A program made the position numbers and the translations under genes. Positions 21,059 to 30,210 of a DNA stretch of 39,405 nucleotides are shown one piece after another (within the stretch, counting starts at the first letter, position 1; every line of letters begins with the position of its first letter). The notes under the pieces are model-generated. The model was not told the DNA's origin. It worked only from the letters and a program-made list of their open reading frames with translations, and ran no database searches. Source of the DNA: an uncultured bacterium (GTDB lineage Bacteria > Bacteroidota > Bacteroidia > Chitinophagales > Chitinophagaceae); NCBI GenBank assembly GCA_903921675.1, contig CAIXQW010000194.1, positions 1 through 39,405 on the forward strand, read 5' to 3'.

Positions 21059-22003
21059 TTAATTGATAATTACCTTCCTACTCTGCCCACCAATCCTATC
21101 TACATACACACCCTTAGCCCAACTACTAGCATCTATATTTATTTTTACTGCACCTACATTTATTACTTGGCTATATACCAAAGCTCCTTGCGCACTAAAT
21201 ACATCTAGTTTTTTTTTCTATATTTTTTGCAATAGAAATTGTTAGTTGATTAGATGAATTTTGATAACTAGCATACTATCTATTTTTATATTGCCAGTAT
21301 CTAGTGGGTAGCAAAGTGTGGGGGATGCGCCAAGGTTGTAGTTGATGGTATTGGGTGGTGTTGTTACAGCACCTCCATTAGGGAATCTTAAACATCTATT
21401 ACACCAATTACAACCAACTCCTTTAATATCAGGATTTGCAATTATATTCCAAGCATTATCTAAACCACCCCACTTTCCAATATATATTTTATTATCTGGT
21501 CCAAGTTGTGCTGTATAATATTGATTAAAGTTTGCATAACTTGTATCTAAACTTGAAACCAAATACCACGCTAAAGCACTATCTGGTTCTAATAAATCTA
21601 ACTGAAATACTTTACTGCGCATGATTATATACAAATATTGACCATTTTGGCTAAAACATAAACCCCTGGGTAAAGTTTCTAATTGCGTTAAGGAGCCAGC
21701 ACTATCAATTAATAATGCTGGTATATTACATACTTTAGGATTTGTAATTTGTGCATCGCATCTATTAAAATCTGCAACAAAAACTTGATTAGGTTGTTCT
21801 TGCACATTTGCAATTTTTGTAGCTTGGGAATTAAAACACATTTGACCACTTCTATCAAAACTTGTGTATTTAGGTTCTGAAAATGATATTTTGGAAGGTT
21901 CTGCAATACTATCTTTACTTATATAATACGTAAAAATATCATTGGCTAATGCGCCTTGTTTTACCAACCACCAAGCTTTGCATACTATACATCTGCGAAC
22001 CAC
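21059..22003 (-). pseudogene. Frameshifted/degraded T9SS cargo protein: beta-propeller-like C-terminal body (ORF 21242..22003) plus out-of-frame type A sorting domain
   Basis: Main frame reads ...YYTAQLGPDNKIYIGKWGG...CLRFPNGGAVTTPPNTINYNLG then stops; next frame gives YQNSSNQLTISIAKNIEKK; after an A9 run a third frame gives KLDVFSAQGALVYSQVINVGAVKINIDASSWAKGVYVDRIGGQSRKVIIN*, a T9SS type A-like C-terminus. Confidence 0.75.
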
Positions 22004-22203
22004 AAAAAATATTTGTAAAATACAAATCCACTCGATTCCTACAATCTGAAGGCTTGAAAATACAGGATTGTTTAATTTACTACCAAACTATTCATTTTTC
22101 ATCTCTTATCCTCCATCCAATTTCTCCACCAATCTTCCGTTATATAATTAATCATTGCGCTTCTAAGCCTCATCTAAAAAAAAATACTTACTTTAGTACT
22201 TTC

Positions 22204-23160
22204 ATGAAATACGTTTTTTTGTATATCACCTTATGTGTAACGCATTATGCTTCAGCCCAAAATATGTTTGGTGTGGGGCGCAGCACATTTATTTGTTTCC
22301 AAGGTGGGCCAAGTAAGTATTTAGGCGATATAGGTGGGCACCCAAATAAATGGGGCGACAAACTTAGCCTAGATAAAAATACATTTTTTGTGGGTGCTAG
22401 TTTTCAGCGTTTTTATAAAAGAACTTTTAGCTTTGAGCTAGGCATTAATACAGGCTATTTAGCGGCTAGCGATGCAGATATTAAATACACCTCTACTGCA
22501 GACCCTGAGTATCTGCGCTACAGAAGAAACCTAGATTTTAAAACAAAAATTGTAGAAGGTAGTGTGCTTTTTAATGTATATCCATTGCAGTTTTTTGGTA
22601 AAAATACGAGGATACATAAATTTCCAATTCAGCCTTTTATCTTTGGTGGCGCAGGCTATTTTTCTTTTAATCCGCAAGGCAGCTATTACGATGCTAGCTA
22701 TAAAACTACCTTGTGGCTAGACCTGCAACCCTTGCATACCGAAGGGCAAGGCTATGCAGAATACCCCGATAGAAAGCCATATAAATTGCAACAAGGTAAT
22801 TTGCCTTATGGTTGGGGGCTTACTTATTTTGTGGCAGAAAATTTATTTGTATCTATCAGCATGAATGGTAGAAAATTATTCACAGATTACTTGGATGATG
22901 TAAGTACAACTTACATAGATACCAAATTGCACGAAAAATATTTAGAGTCAGAGGATGTAATAGAATCGGCCATCATCATGAGTGATAAAAGCCCCTTGGT
23001 AGATCCATTTTTTAAAAATATTGTTGGCGATATTAGAGGCAATACCATGAAAAAAGATGCGTTTTTTAATTACAACATCAAAGTTGGTATGCGCATTGCT
23101 AGAAAAAAAAGTAAGAAACCTAATTTTTATAAATTTGATGATACAGAGGTGTGTAACTAA
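22204..23160 (+). CDS. PorG-like / DUF6089-type outer membrane protein (T9SS-associated family)
   Basis: Signal peptide MKYVFLYITLCVTHYASAQ; GPSKYLGDIGG...RRNLDFKTKIVEGSVLFNVYPLQFFG...FIFGGAGYFSFNP. ATG at 22204 preferred over the longer ORF-track start. Confidence 0.75.
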   Translation: MKYVFLYITLCVTHYASAQNMFGVGRSTFICFQGGPSKYLGDIGGHPNKWGDKLSLDKNTFFVGASFQRFYKRTFSFELGINTGYLAASDADIKYTSTADPEYLRYRRNLDFKTKIVEGSVLFNVYPLQFFGKNTRIHKFPIQPFIFGGAGYFSFNPQGSYYDASYKTTLWLDLQPLHTEGQGYAEYPDRKPYKLQQGNLPYGWGLTYFVAENLFVSISMNGRKLFTDYLDDVSTTYIDTKLHEKYLESEDVIESAIIMSDKSPLVDPFFKNIVGDIRGNTMKKDAFFNYNIKVGMRIARKKSKKPNFYKFDDTEVCN

Positions 23161-23334
23161 TTACAAACACTTTCTCTCTTTTACAAATTAATCTAAACTA
23201 TAGGTAATCTAAATTTCCGAGAGAAAAATTGCCTATTGATAATTTGTTTTAATTTTTTCTTGATAAAAAAGGTAAGTGGTAAATGTAGCTTACGTAAAAA
23301 ATCAAGACGATGAAACTAAATTATGAAAATCTGC

Positions 23335-24093
23335 TTAGAATTGTAGTTTATTCAATAATCTTTTACCTTCTGCTTTTAACGCAGCATCATCTGTCATTCT
23401 TAATGGCGCTGCAAGCAACTCTGCAATAGTAGTTTTTGCTTTCGCTACTTCTTTATTTTTTTCGTATGCATAGGCAAGGTCTAGCAAATTAGTAATGTAA
23501 TTTTTATCTATGCTTCTACATTTTTCAAAACAACGAATGGCACTTTTTACATCACCAGGTGGCAAGCCTCCTAGCAATTGATTGCAAGCTAAAATTTCTA
23601 CGCTAGATAATCTGCTTACTTCTAAATTGTATCTGCCCAATAGGTGCAATGCATAAGCGTGATTTGGATTTAGTGCTACTGCTTTATCTGCATAAAATTT
23701 GATAGCCCTACTTGCTGCTACTTTGTTTTTGATGCTTGATACCAATGCCATTCTACCCATAGCTACACCCATTACAAAGCTACATTCTGCTTCTTTGGAG
23801 TTTAATTGATAAGCCTTCTCCGCAAGGGTTTTAGCAGAGGTAAATAATACTTTCTGGTCGTTGCCTTTTTTACGATTACCACATCTACTGCATAAAAAAC
23901 TTGCAGCACATAATGTTTTCCAATTATTATTATCTGCCTTTAATATAGATTGATAAATCAGCAATGCTTCATCTTCTAACAACAGTTTTTCTTTTTGTTC
24001 AGCAGCTTTGATGAGTGCATCTGCAGCATTTTGAGCTAAGCAAATTACTGGAATATTTAGTAAAATAATACAATAGATGAAATATTTTTTCAT
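23335..24093 (-). CDS. TPR protein resembling the RMDN (regulator of microtubule dynamics, FAM82) family
   Basis: Signal peptide MKKYFIYCIILLNIPVICLAQ; AYQLNSKEAECSFVMGVAMGRMA...SIKNKVAASRAIKFYADKAVALNPNHAYALHLLGRYNLEVSRLSSVE...LLGGLPPGDVKSAIRCFEKC. Confidence 0.72.
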   Translation of the reverse strand: MKKYFIYCIILLNIPVICLAQNAADALIKAAEQKEKLLLEDEALLIYQSILKADNNNWKTLCAASFLCSRCGNRKKGNDQKVLFTSAKTLAEKAYQLNSKEAECSFVMGVAMGRMALVSSIKNKVAASRAIKFYADKAVALNPNHAYALHLLGRYNLEVSRLSSVEILACNQLLGGLPPGDVKSAIRCFEKCRSIDKNYITNLLDLAYAYEKNKEVAKAKTTIAELLAAPLRMTDDAALKAEGKRLLNKLQF

Positions 24094-24118
24094 ACAATTG
24101 ATATCGATAAATTTGGAA

Positions 24119-26146
24119 TTATCTTACAAGCAATACATTACCATTGCGCTTTACCTTTCTGCCATTTAAGCAAATACCTTCTGCTATCCAAACATAAGTG
24201 CCAAGGTCTTGCGGCATGCCATTATAGGTACCATCCCACTTGCGGTTTGGATCTGTAGTTTCAAATACCATTTGGCCAAAACGATTAAAAATTCTAAAAA
24301 AGGTTAATTGTTTTAATTGATAATTGGCAAGTCCAAAAGATCTATTCAACTGATCTGGGCTTGTAGGGTTAAATGCATTTGGGCAATTGATATCACCACA
24401 AGATGTATTTACAGCCACAGTATCGTAGCGCACACAACCATCTGCATTTACTACTTTTACATAATAAAACTGCACAGAATCTACTGGTCTTACATTAGGG
24501 TAAGCTACATCACTAATATTATTTTCGAAATACAAATTTGGTGTCCATAAATATTTAAACTGATAGCCTTGACTCATTTTTGGTCCACCCAATTGGGTAG
24601 AAGCACCATCTGCTACAATTCTATCTGGGCCAGCATCTGCTTTAATTTTACTCACTTTTACATTTACCATAGTATCTACAATACAACCATAGTCGTAAGT
24701 CATTCTTACATGGTAAGTGTAATCTTCTTCTGGAAACACATACACACTTGTAGTGTCATTTCTGTATATCAAATTGTAAGTAGGATCCCATAATATTTTA
24801 CTTAAAAGGTTGCCATTAGCTACCATAAATAAAGTATCTCCTTGGCAAAGCATAGTATCTGCAGTTAAATCTATTTTTGGCTTAGCTAATACCTGTATGC
24901 GATGTTGCTCTTGGTTTTCTTTACCATTGCTATCTACTGTTACAAAATACACATTATACAATCCTGGCTTAGTATAGTAATAAGTAGGTATTTGATTAGT
25001 AGTATCTTTTAATACACTAGCATTAGCACTAGAGTCGTAATGCACTATGCTTATGGTATTGGTTTGGTAATTAGTTACAAAACCATACACATTATCTTTT
25101 TGGCGAATTAATTCTGTAATACCACGCGGACCATTGAATGCAGCAAAGTTACCTAGGCTGCTCACTACTGGTACATTAGAGATATTGCTACCAAATTTTA
25201 AACTAATCAATTCGTTGGTAGCTTCATTACTTACATAGCCATAAAATTTTTCATCGTCTTTGCTGATATTAATGTATCGTGGCGATTTAAAAATGTTACC
25301 AAAATTACCTAAAGGAAATACCGCAGGAGTATTTAGCATAGATGTACCAAAGTCTAAACGAGTAAGTGTAGATGATAAACGATTTACCACAAAACCGTAA
25401 TAGCTACCCAATTGTTGTACAAACTTCATTCCTGTAGGGAAAGATAAACCACCTGGGTTACCTAAGTCTGTTAAAGTAGGAGTGCTAGTAAGGTTTGCAC
25501 CAAAGTCTAAACGCACTAAATGAGCACTTAAACCATTTAAAGTATAAGCATACCAATTGCCATTTTCTTTAAACAAATGAATATCTTCTGGGCTAATTAA
25601 AAGGCCTGAAAGGTTTAATAAATCTGTTACAATTGGTGTGTTGGTAAGCGAATTGCCAAACTCTAATCTTGTTAATTGTGTATTTACACCAATACCACCA
25701 ATTGCATATCCAATCCAATTTCCTCTGTCGTTTACAATATCAATACCAGTACATTTTTCAGGAATATCGCCAGTAAAATTACCCAAATCTACAGGAGTAG
25801 GAAGGTTTTTAAGATTTGCGCCTACATCATAGCGAATCAGGTTGAAAGGGGCATCGTAGTTTACTGTAAATAAATAATATTTGCCATTTTGCTCTTCTAA
25901 AGTAATAGGCGTAGGCCCACCCAAAGGCGCATTGCTAGCTATTACACCGCCTTTTGGCTGACGCTCTAACCATGCACTGCATGTACCCCAATAATAGCTT
26001 GCCGCATTTTTGGTGGTAGATAATAAATTTACATCTTGCATTATGCAAACTGTATCCGGATACGTCATTGTATTGAGCTGCGCTTGCACACTAGTGCTAG
26101 AGATAAACAATACAAATATGCCTAAAGCCTTAATAATTCTATTCAT
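24119..26146 (-). CDS. T9SS cargo protein: beta-propeller-like repeats, PKD-like elements, gliding-motility-associated (type B) C-terminal domain
   Basis: Repeats such as LVRLDFGANLTSTPTLTDLGNPGG and LTRLDFGTSMLNTPAVFPLGNFGN; C-term FNPTSPDQLNRSFGLANYQLKQLTFFRIFNRFGQMVFETTDPNRKWDGTYNGMPQDLGTYVWIAEGICLNGRKVKRNGNVLLVR. Confidence 0.88.
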   Translation of the reverse strand: MNRIIKALGIFVLFISSTSVQAQLNTMTYPDTVCIMQDVNLLSTTKNAASYYWGTCSAWLERQPKGGVIASNAPLGGPTPITLEEQNGKYYLFTVNYDAPFNLIRYDVGANLKNLPTPVDLGNFTGDIPEKCTGIDIVNDRGNWIGYAIGGIGVNTQLTRLEFGNSLTNTPIVTDLLNLSGLLISPEDIHLFKENGNWYAYTLNGLSAHLVRLDFGANLTSTPTLTDLGNPGGLSFPTGMKFVQQLGSYYGFVVNRLSSTLTRLDFGTSMLNTPAVFPLGNFGNIFKSPRYINISKDDEKFYGYVSNEATNELISLKFGSNISNVPVVSSLGNFAAFNGPRGITELIRQKDNVYGFVTNYQTNTISIVHYDSSANASVLKDTTNQIPTYYYTKPGLYNVYFVTVDSNGKENQEQHRIQVLAKPKIDLTADTMLCQGDTLFMVANGNLLSKILWDPTYNLIYRNDTTSVYVFPEEDYTYHVRMTYDYGCIVDTMVNVKVSKIKADAGPDRIVADGASTQLGGPKMSQGYQFKYLWTPNLYFENNISDVAYPNVRPVDSVQFYYVKVVNADGCVRYDTVAVNTSCGDINCPNAFNPTSPDQLNRSFGLANYQLKQLTFFRIFNRFGQMVFETTDPNRKWDGTYNGMPQDLGTYVWIAEGICLNGRKVKRNGNVLLVR

Positions 26147-26377
26147 AATCAGATAAATATCCTCAATATATAAAGACGCAAGATAACAAATTTTAGTTAG
26201 TCTTTGCGTTTTTGGGTAAATAATTATAAAATTGGCTAGAAATGCCGATGGAGAAAGAGAAAGTTAGGGAAAAGGGGAAGGGAATTTAAGATTTGTATGC
26301 TGAAATTATTTGATTATAAAATGGCAGCTGATTAGACTTAATTAAAATATTAACGTGGTTATATACCATTATATTAT

Positions 26378-26385
26378 TATTTTTG
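26378..26385 (+). promoter_or_regulatory. -7 box TATTTTTG of the toxin-antitoxin-like operon
   Basis: Exact TAnnTTTG match ending 7 nt before the antitoxin ATG at 26393. Confidence 0.45.
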
Positions 26386-26392
26386 TGAAGCT

Positions 26393-26605
26393 ATGCAAAC
26401 AGTAACAATAGATATTATTAATAATAAAGCGCTAAAACTTTTACAAGATTTAGAGTTGATGCAATTAATAAGATTACATAAGAATAGAACAATTTCTAGC
26501 ACACAGCCCAATGAATGGACTAATAAATATAAAGGAGCTATGAGCAAGCAAGCTATCACTGATATCGACAACCAATTGAATGAACTACGTAACGAATGTG
26601 AATAA
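26393..26605 (+). CDS. Small VapB-like antitoxin candidate
   Basis: 70-aa acidic/amphipathic ORF immediately upstream of, and overlapping, a PIN-domain frame. Confidence 0.65.
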   Translation: MQTVTIDIINNKALKLLQDLELMQLIRLHKNRTISSTQPNEWTNKYKGAMSKQAITDIDNQLNELRNECE

Positions 26606-26988
26606 ATTACCTTTGGGATACTAATACTGCTATTTATTTTCTGCAACAGCAGTTTCCAATTAATGCTGAGAAATATATTGATAGTATTTTACAAACTAAT
26701 ATACCTGTAATTTCTGCAATTACAGAAATAGAATTACTATGTTGGAAGACAGCTTCTGAAAATGATTTAAAAGTTTTAAATAATTTTATTCAAGATGCAA
26801 CGGTAATAGAGTTAGAGCAAGAAATAAAATCTAAAACTGCAGAAATCCGCAAGGCAAATAAAATAAAATTACCTGATTCTATTATTGCTGCTACAGCAAT
26901 CGTTTACAATCTTACAATAATTACAAGAAACACCGCTGATTTCAAAAATATTGATGGATTAATAACTATAAACCCCTTTGAGATGTAA
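26602..26988 (+). CDS. VapC-like PIN-domain toxin, apparent ATA initiation codon (or start-codon-loss pseudogene)
   Basis: Own translation: (ATA)NYLWDTNTAIYFLQQQFPINAEKYIDSILQTNIPVISAITEIELLCWKTASENDLKVLNNFIQDATVIELEQEIKSKTAEIRKANKIKLPDSIIAATAIVYNLTIITRNTADFKNIDGLITINPFEM*; conserved acidic PIN residues DTN, E, D, D. In-frame TGA immediately 5' of ATA. Confidence 0.8.
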   Translation: MNYLWDTNTAIYFLQQQFPINAEKYIDSILQTNIPVISAITEIELLCWKTASENDLKVLNNFIQDATVIELEQEIKSKTAEIRKANKIKLPDSIIAATAIVYNLTIITRNTADFKNIDGLITINPFEM

Positions 26989-27004
26989 TTATATTTTAGT
27001 TCTT

Positions 27005-28225
27005 TTACAGCAATAAATTTGCTTGTATCTCCCTAACCACCTTCTCGGCAGCGCCTAAATTCTCAGCTATCTTTTCTGCAATGGTTTTTCCTATTGCTTT
27101 ATTATTTGCAAAAAAAGTAAATGCATCTGCAAGTTCTGCAGCGTTGTTTACAATTTTTGTTGCATCTATTTTTCCAAATAAAGTTGCTTCTAAAAACCTT
27201 GCATAATTGGGGCCGTGTATTACAGGTTTGTAGTAGCTAAGTGGTTCTATAATATTATGTATGCCAGCTCCAAAGCCGCCGCCAATATAGGCAATAGTTG
27301 CTTTTCTGTATATTTTATTCAGCATCCCCATTTTATCTAGCAGCAACACGCTGTAGTTAGAATTTTTTTGATACTTAGAATATCTAATGATTTGCTTGGC
27401 AAAGGTATTTTCTATTTGTTGCAAATGTGCTTCGTCTATTTGATGTGGCACAATTATCAATTGCCAATCTGCAATGCCACTCCCCCACCATTGTGCAAGT
27501 AATTTTTCATCCGCAGGCCAAGTGCTGCCAGCAATTAATATTTTTTTATCACCACAAAAATCGTTGATGACTGTATCTTCAAAAGGAGCAGCTGCAATGG
27601 CTTTCATCCTGTCAAAACGCGTATCGCCAGTAACTATTACTTGTCGCAGCCCAAGGCTATACAATATAGCTTTACTATTGTCATCTTGCACAAAAATGCA
27701 AGTAAAAAAATGCAACATGGTTCTATGTAACGCTCCATAATATTTCTGAAAAATATTATTTTTTGCCACATACATACTTACCATATAGGTAGGTATTTTG
27801 CGCGCATGCAAAGCAGCTAAATAATAATACCACAATTCGTATTTTACAAAAATTGCTATGCTTGGATTAATTGCATCCACAAATTGTGCCGCATTGCTTT
27901 TGCTATCTAATGGCAAATAATACATTTCATCTACAATATCATTTGCCTTAAATGCATGGTAACCAGATGGGCTAAAAAAAGTAAGCACCACTATGCTTTG
28001 TGGATGTTTTTGTTTCCATAAAGTAATGATAGGCAGGCCTTGCTCGTACTCCCCCACACTAGCGCAATGCATCCATAATGTTTTGGGGTTTTTGTCTTGT
28101 TTTATTTGTAAGAAAATATTTTTTCTACCCACCAACATTTCCTTTGCCTTTGCATGCCAAGGGCTAGCAATATGCAAACCCATTTTATACAAAATCAAAA
28201 ATATGTTATAGAAAAAAAGTGCCAA
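27005..28225 (-). CDS. waaA: 3-deoxy-D-manno-octulosonic acid (Kdo) transferase
   Basis: LWMHCASVGEYEQGLPII...VVLTFFSPSGYHAFK...FVKYELWYYYLAAL...ILIAGSTWPADEKLL...IAYIGGGFGAGIHNIIEPLSYYKPVIHGPNY. Confidence 0.94.
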   Translation of the reverse strand: MALFFYNIFLILYKMGLHIASPWHAKAKEMLVGRKNIFLQIKQDKNPKTLWMHCASVGEYEQGLPIITLWKQKHPQSIVVLTFFSPSGYHAFKANDIVDEMYYLPLDSKSNAAQFVDAINPSIAIFVKYELWYYYLAALHARKIPTYMVSMYVAKNNIFQKYYGALHRTMLHFFTCIFVQDDNSKAILYSLGLRQVIVTGDTRFDRMKAIAAAPFEDTVINDFCGDKKILIAGSTWPADEKLLAQWWGSGIADWQLIIVPHQIDEAHLQQIENTFAKQIIRYSKYQKNSNYSVLLLDKMGMLNKIYRKATIAYIGGGFGAGIHNIIEPLSYYKPVIHGPNYARFLEATLFGKIDATKIVNNAAELADAFTFFANNKAIGKTIAEKIAENLGAAEKVVREIQANLLL

Positions 28226-28251
28226 GATTTAGTTTCGTTTTTTAGATTTTT

Positions 28252-28992
28252 CTAATAATACACCTCCTCGGTTTTCTTTTGATAAACAGGAATAAACCAT
28301 CCCATCATCAAGCCAATGCTTGCATCTATTCTGTTATCTCTGCCAGTTTTTTGCACATCGTACCACCACTCTCTGCGGCCTTGTGTTTTGGCAACATTCA
28401 TATCTAATGCAATAAACCCATTTAGGTTTTTCTTGGTGCCGTAATACATATAACCAAGCAGCACATCGCCATACAATCCATTGGTCAATCTATCGTAGCC
28501 TTTGCGGTAATCTCCAATTAATTGCGGATACAAATTATCTCTATCGTAAATATTTATTTTATGCTGCATAAAACCTAAACTTCCCATACAAAATGGGCCA
28601 CTATTCGCATTCGCATTCCAAAATGGTAAAATTTTTCCTACATCAATTCCTACATTGTAGCCACGCTGATACAATCTTATTTCTGCCAAAGAACCATCGC
28701 TGGTAATAGTGCCAGAGGCAACTGTTTTTAAATTATCTAAAAATCCTGGTTCTTTTATTTTGTTACCAAACATAAAATGCACCCTTGCCCCTATTATCCA
28801 ATTGCTTTTTTTCTTTCTGTAATATGTCAACCCAACCTTATCAAATACACCAAACCTTGTAGCCAAATCTGCCATAGGAAAATCTAAAGATACATGTAAA
28901 CCAATGGTAGAAATATTCCTTGGCACTGTATCTATTTGCGCCATTGCCTCTACACCAAAAAAGATGAAAATTATTATAATGTATTTGTACAT
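28252..28992 (-). CDS. Secreted/outer-membrane protein of unknown function
   Basis: Signal peptide MYKYIIIIFIFFGVEAMAQ; barrel-like alternating sequence. Confidence 0.65.
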   Translation of the reverse strand: MYKYIIIIFIFFGVEAMAQIDTVPRNISTIGLHVSLDFPMADLATRFGVFDKVGLTYYRKKKSNWIIGARVHFMFGNKIKEPGFLDNLKTVASGTITSDGSLAEIRLYQRGYNVGIDVGKILPFWNANANSGPFCMGSLGFMQHKINIYDRDNLYPQLIGDYRKGYDRLTNGLYGDVLLGYMYYGTKKNLNGFIALDMNVAKTQGRREWWYDVQKTGRDNRIDASIGLMMGWFIPVYQKKTEEVYY

Positions 28993-29035
28993 TTTTACCT
29001 GATAATTAATTTTTCAAAACTAAGCCCAAAACCTT

Positions 29036-29043
29036 TAATTTTG
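29036..29043 (+). promoter_or_regulatory. -7 box TAATTTTG upstream of DegT-family gene
   Basis: Exact TAnnTTTG, 20 nt before ATG 29064. Confidence 0.45.
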
Positions 29044-29063
29044 CTAACTTCAAAACAAATATT

Positions 29064-30203
29064 ATGCAAAAATTACAAATGGTGGATTTAAAACGCCAAT
29101 ATGCTAAAATAAAAGACCAAGTAGATGCGGCTATCCAACAAGTGATAGACGACACTGCATTTATTAATGGAAAACCTGTACAACAGTTTGCAGAAGAGTT
29201 GCAAACTTACTTAGGTAGCAAGCATGTAATACCTTGTGCCAATGGCACAGATGCATTACAAATAGCCATGATGGCATTGAATTTTCAACCTGGAGATGAA
29301 GTAATTACACCTTCTTTTACTTATATAGCTACTGTAGAAGTAATGGCGCTTTTAAAACTAACTCCTGTATTTGTAGATGTAGACCCAAAATCATTTACTA
29401 TGGATGTAAGCAAAATAGAAGCTGCCATCACCTCTAAAACAAAAGCAATTGTACCTGTACATTTGTATGGACAAAGTGCAGATATGGAGGCAATTTTGGC
29501 TATTGCTAAAAAACATAATTTGTATATAATAGAAGATGATGCGCAAGCAATTGGTGGACACTATACATTTGCAGATGGCACTAAAAAGGCAAATGGCACA
29601 ATGGGTACTATTGGCTGTACTAGTTTTTTTCCAAGTAAAAACTTAGGTTGTTATGGCGATGGTGGTGCAATATTTACAGATGATGATACCATAGCTGCTA
29701 ATTTAAAAATGGTAGCCAATCATGGGCAAAGTGTTAAATACTACCACGATGTAGTAGGATGCAATAGCCGCTTAGATACGATACAAGCTGCAATTTTGCG
29801 TATTAAATTAAGACAATTAGATACTTATTGCAGTGCGCGCAGAAGTGTAGCAGATTTTTACAACAATGCATTTGCAAATCATGAAAATATTACAACACCA
29901 TTCTGCGCTAGCAATAGCTACCATGTGTATCATCAATATACTTTAGTATTAGATGGTGTGGATAGAAACGAAGTACAAAAATTATTGGAAGAGCGTGGTG
30001 TACCGAGTATGATATATTATCCAGTACCTGCACACAAACAAAAAATGTTTGCTAGCTTTGATGTAGCAGATATGGAACTGCCAGTTACAGATTGGTTGAC
30101 GCCACGCGTAATCAGCTTGCCAATACATACCGAAATGACGGAAGAAGAATTGCAGTATATTGCAAGCAACTTTTTAGAAATAATAGCATCATTAAAAAAA
30201 TAA
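29064..30203 (+). CDS. DegT/DnrJ/EryC1/StrS family PLP-dependent aminotransferase
   Basis: MVDLKRQYAKIKDQVDAAI...PCANGTDALQIAMMAL...VHLYGQSADMEAIL...IIEDDAQAIGGHY...SFFPSKNLGCYGDGGAIFT (PLP Lys). Confidence 0.94.
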   Translation: MQKLQMVDLKRQYAKIKDQVDAAIQQVIDDTAFINGKPVQQFAEELQTYLGSKHVIPCANGTDALQIAMMALNFQPGDEVITPSFTYIATVEVMALLKLTPVFVDVDPKSFTMDVSKIEAAITSKTKAIVPVHLYGQSADMEAILAIAKKHNLYIIEDDAQAIGGHYTFADGTKKANGTMGTIGCTSFFPSKNLGCYGDGGAIFTDDDTIAANLKMVANHGQSVKYYHDVVGCNSRLDTIQAAILRIKLRQLDTYCSARRSVADFYNNAFANHENITTPFCASNSYHVYHQYTLVLDGVDRNEVQKLLEERGVPSMIYYPVPAHKQKMFASFDVADMELPVTDWLTPRVISLPIHTEMTEEELQYIASNFLEIIASLKK

Positions 30204-30210
30204 ATAATTT

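Noticed and set aside
26377-26646. Minus-strand 89-aa ORF over the antitoxin
   Set aside because: Antisense to the antitoxin/toxin junction and without recognisable family; the plus-strand PIN frame explains the locus better.
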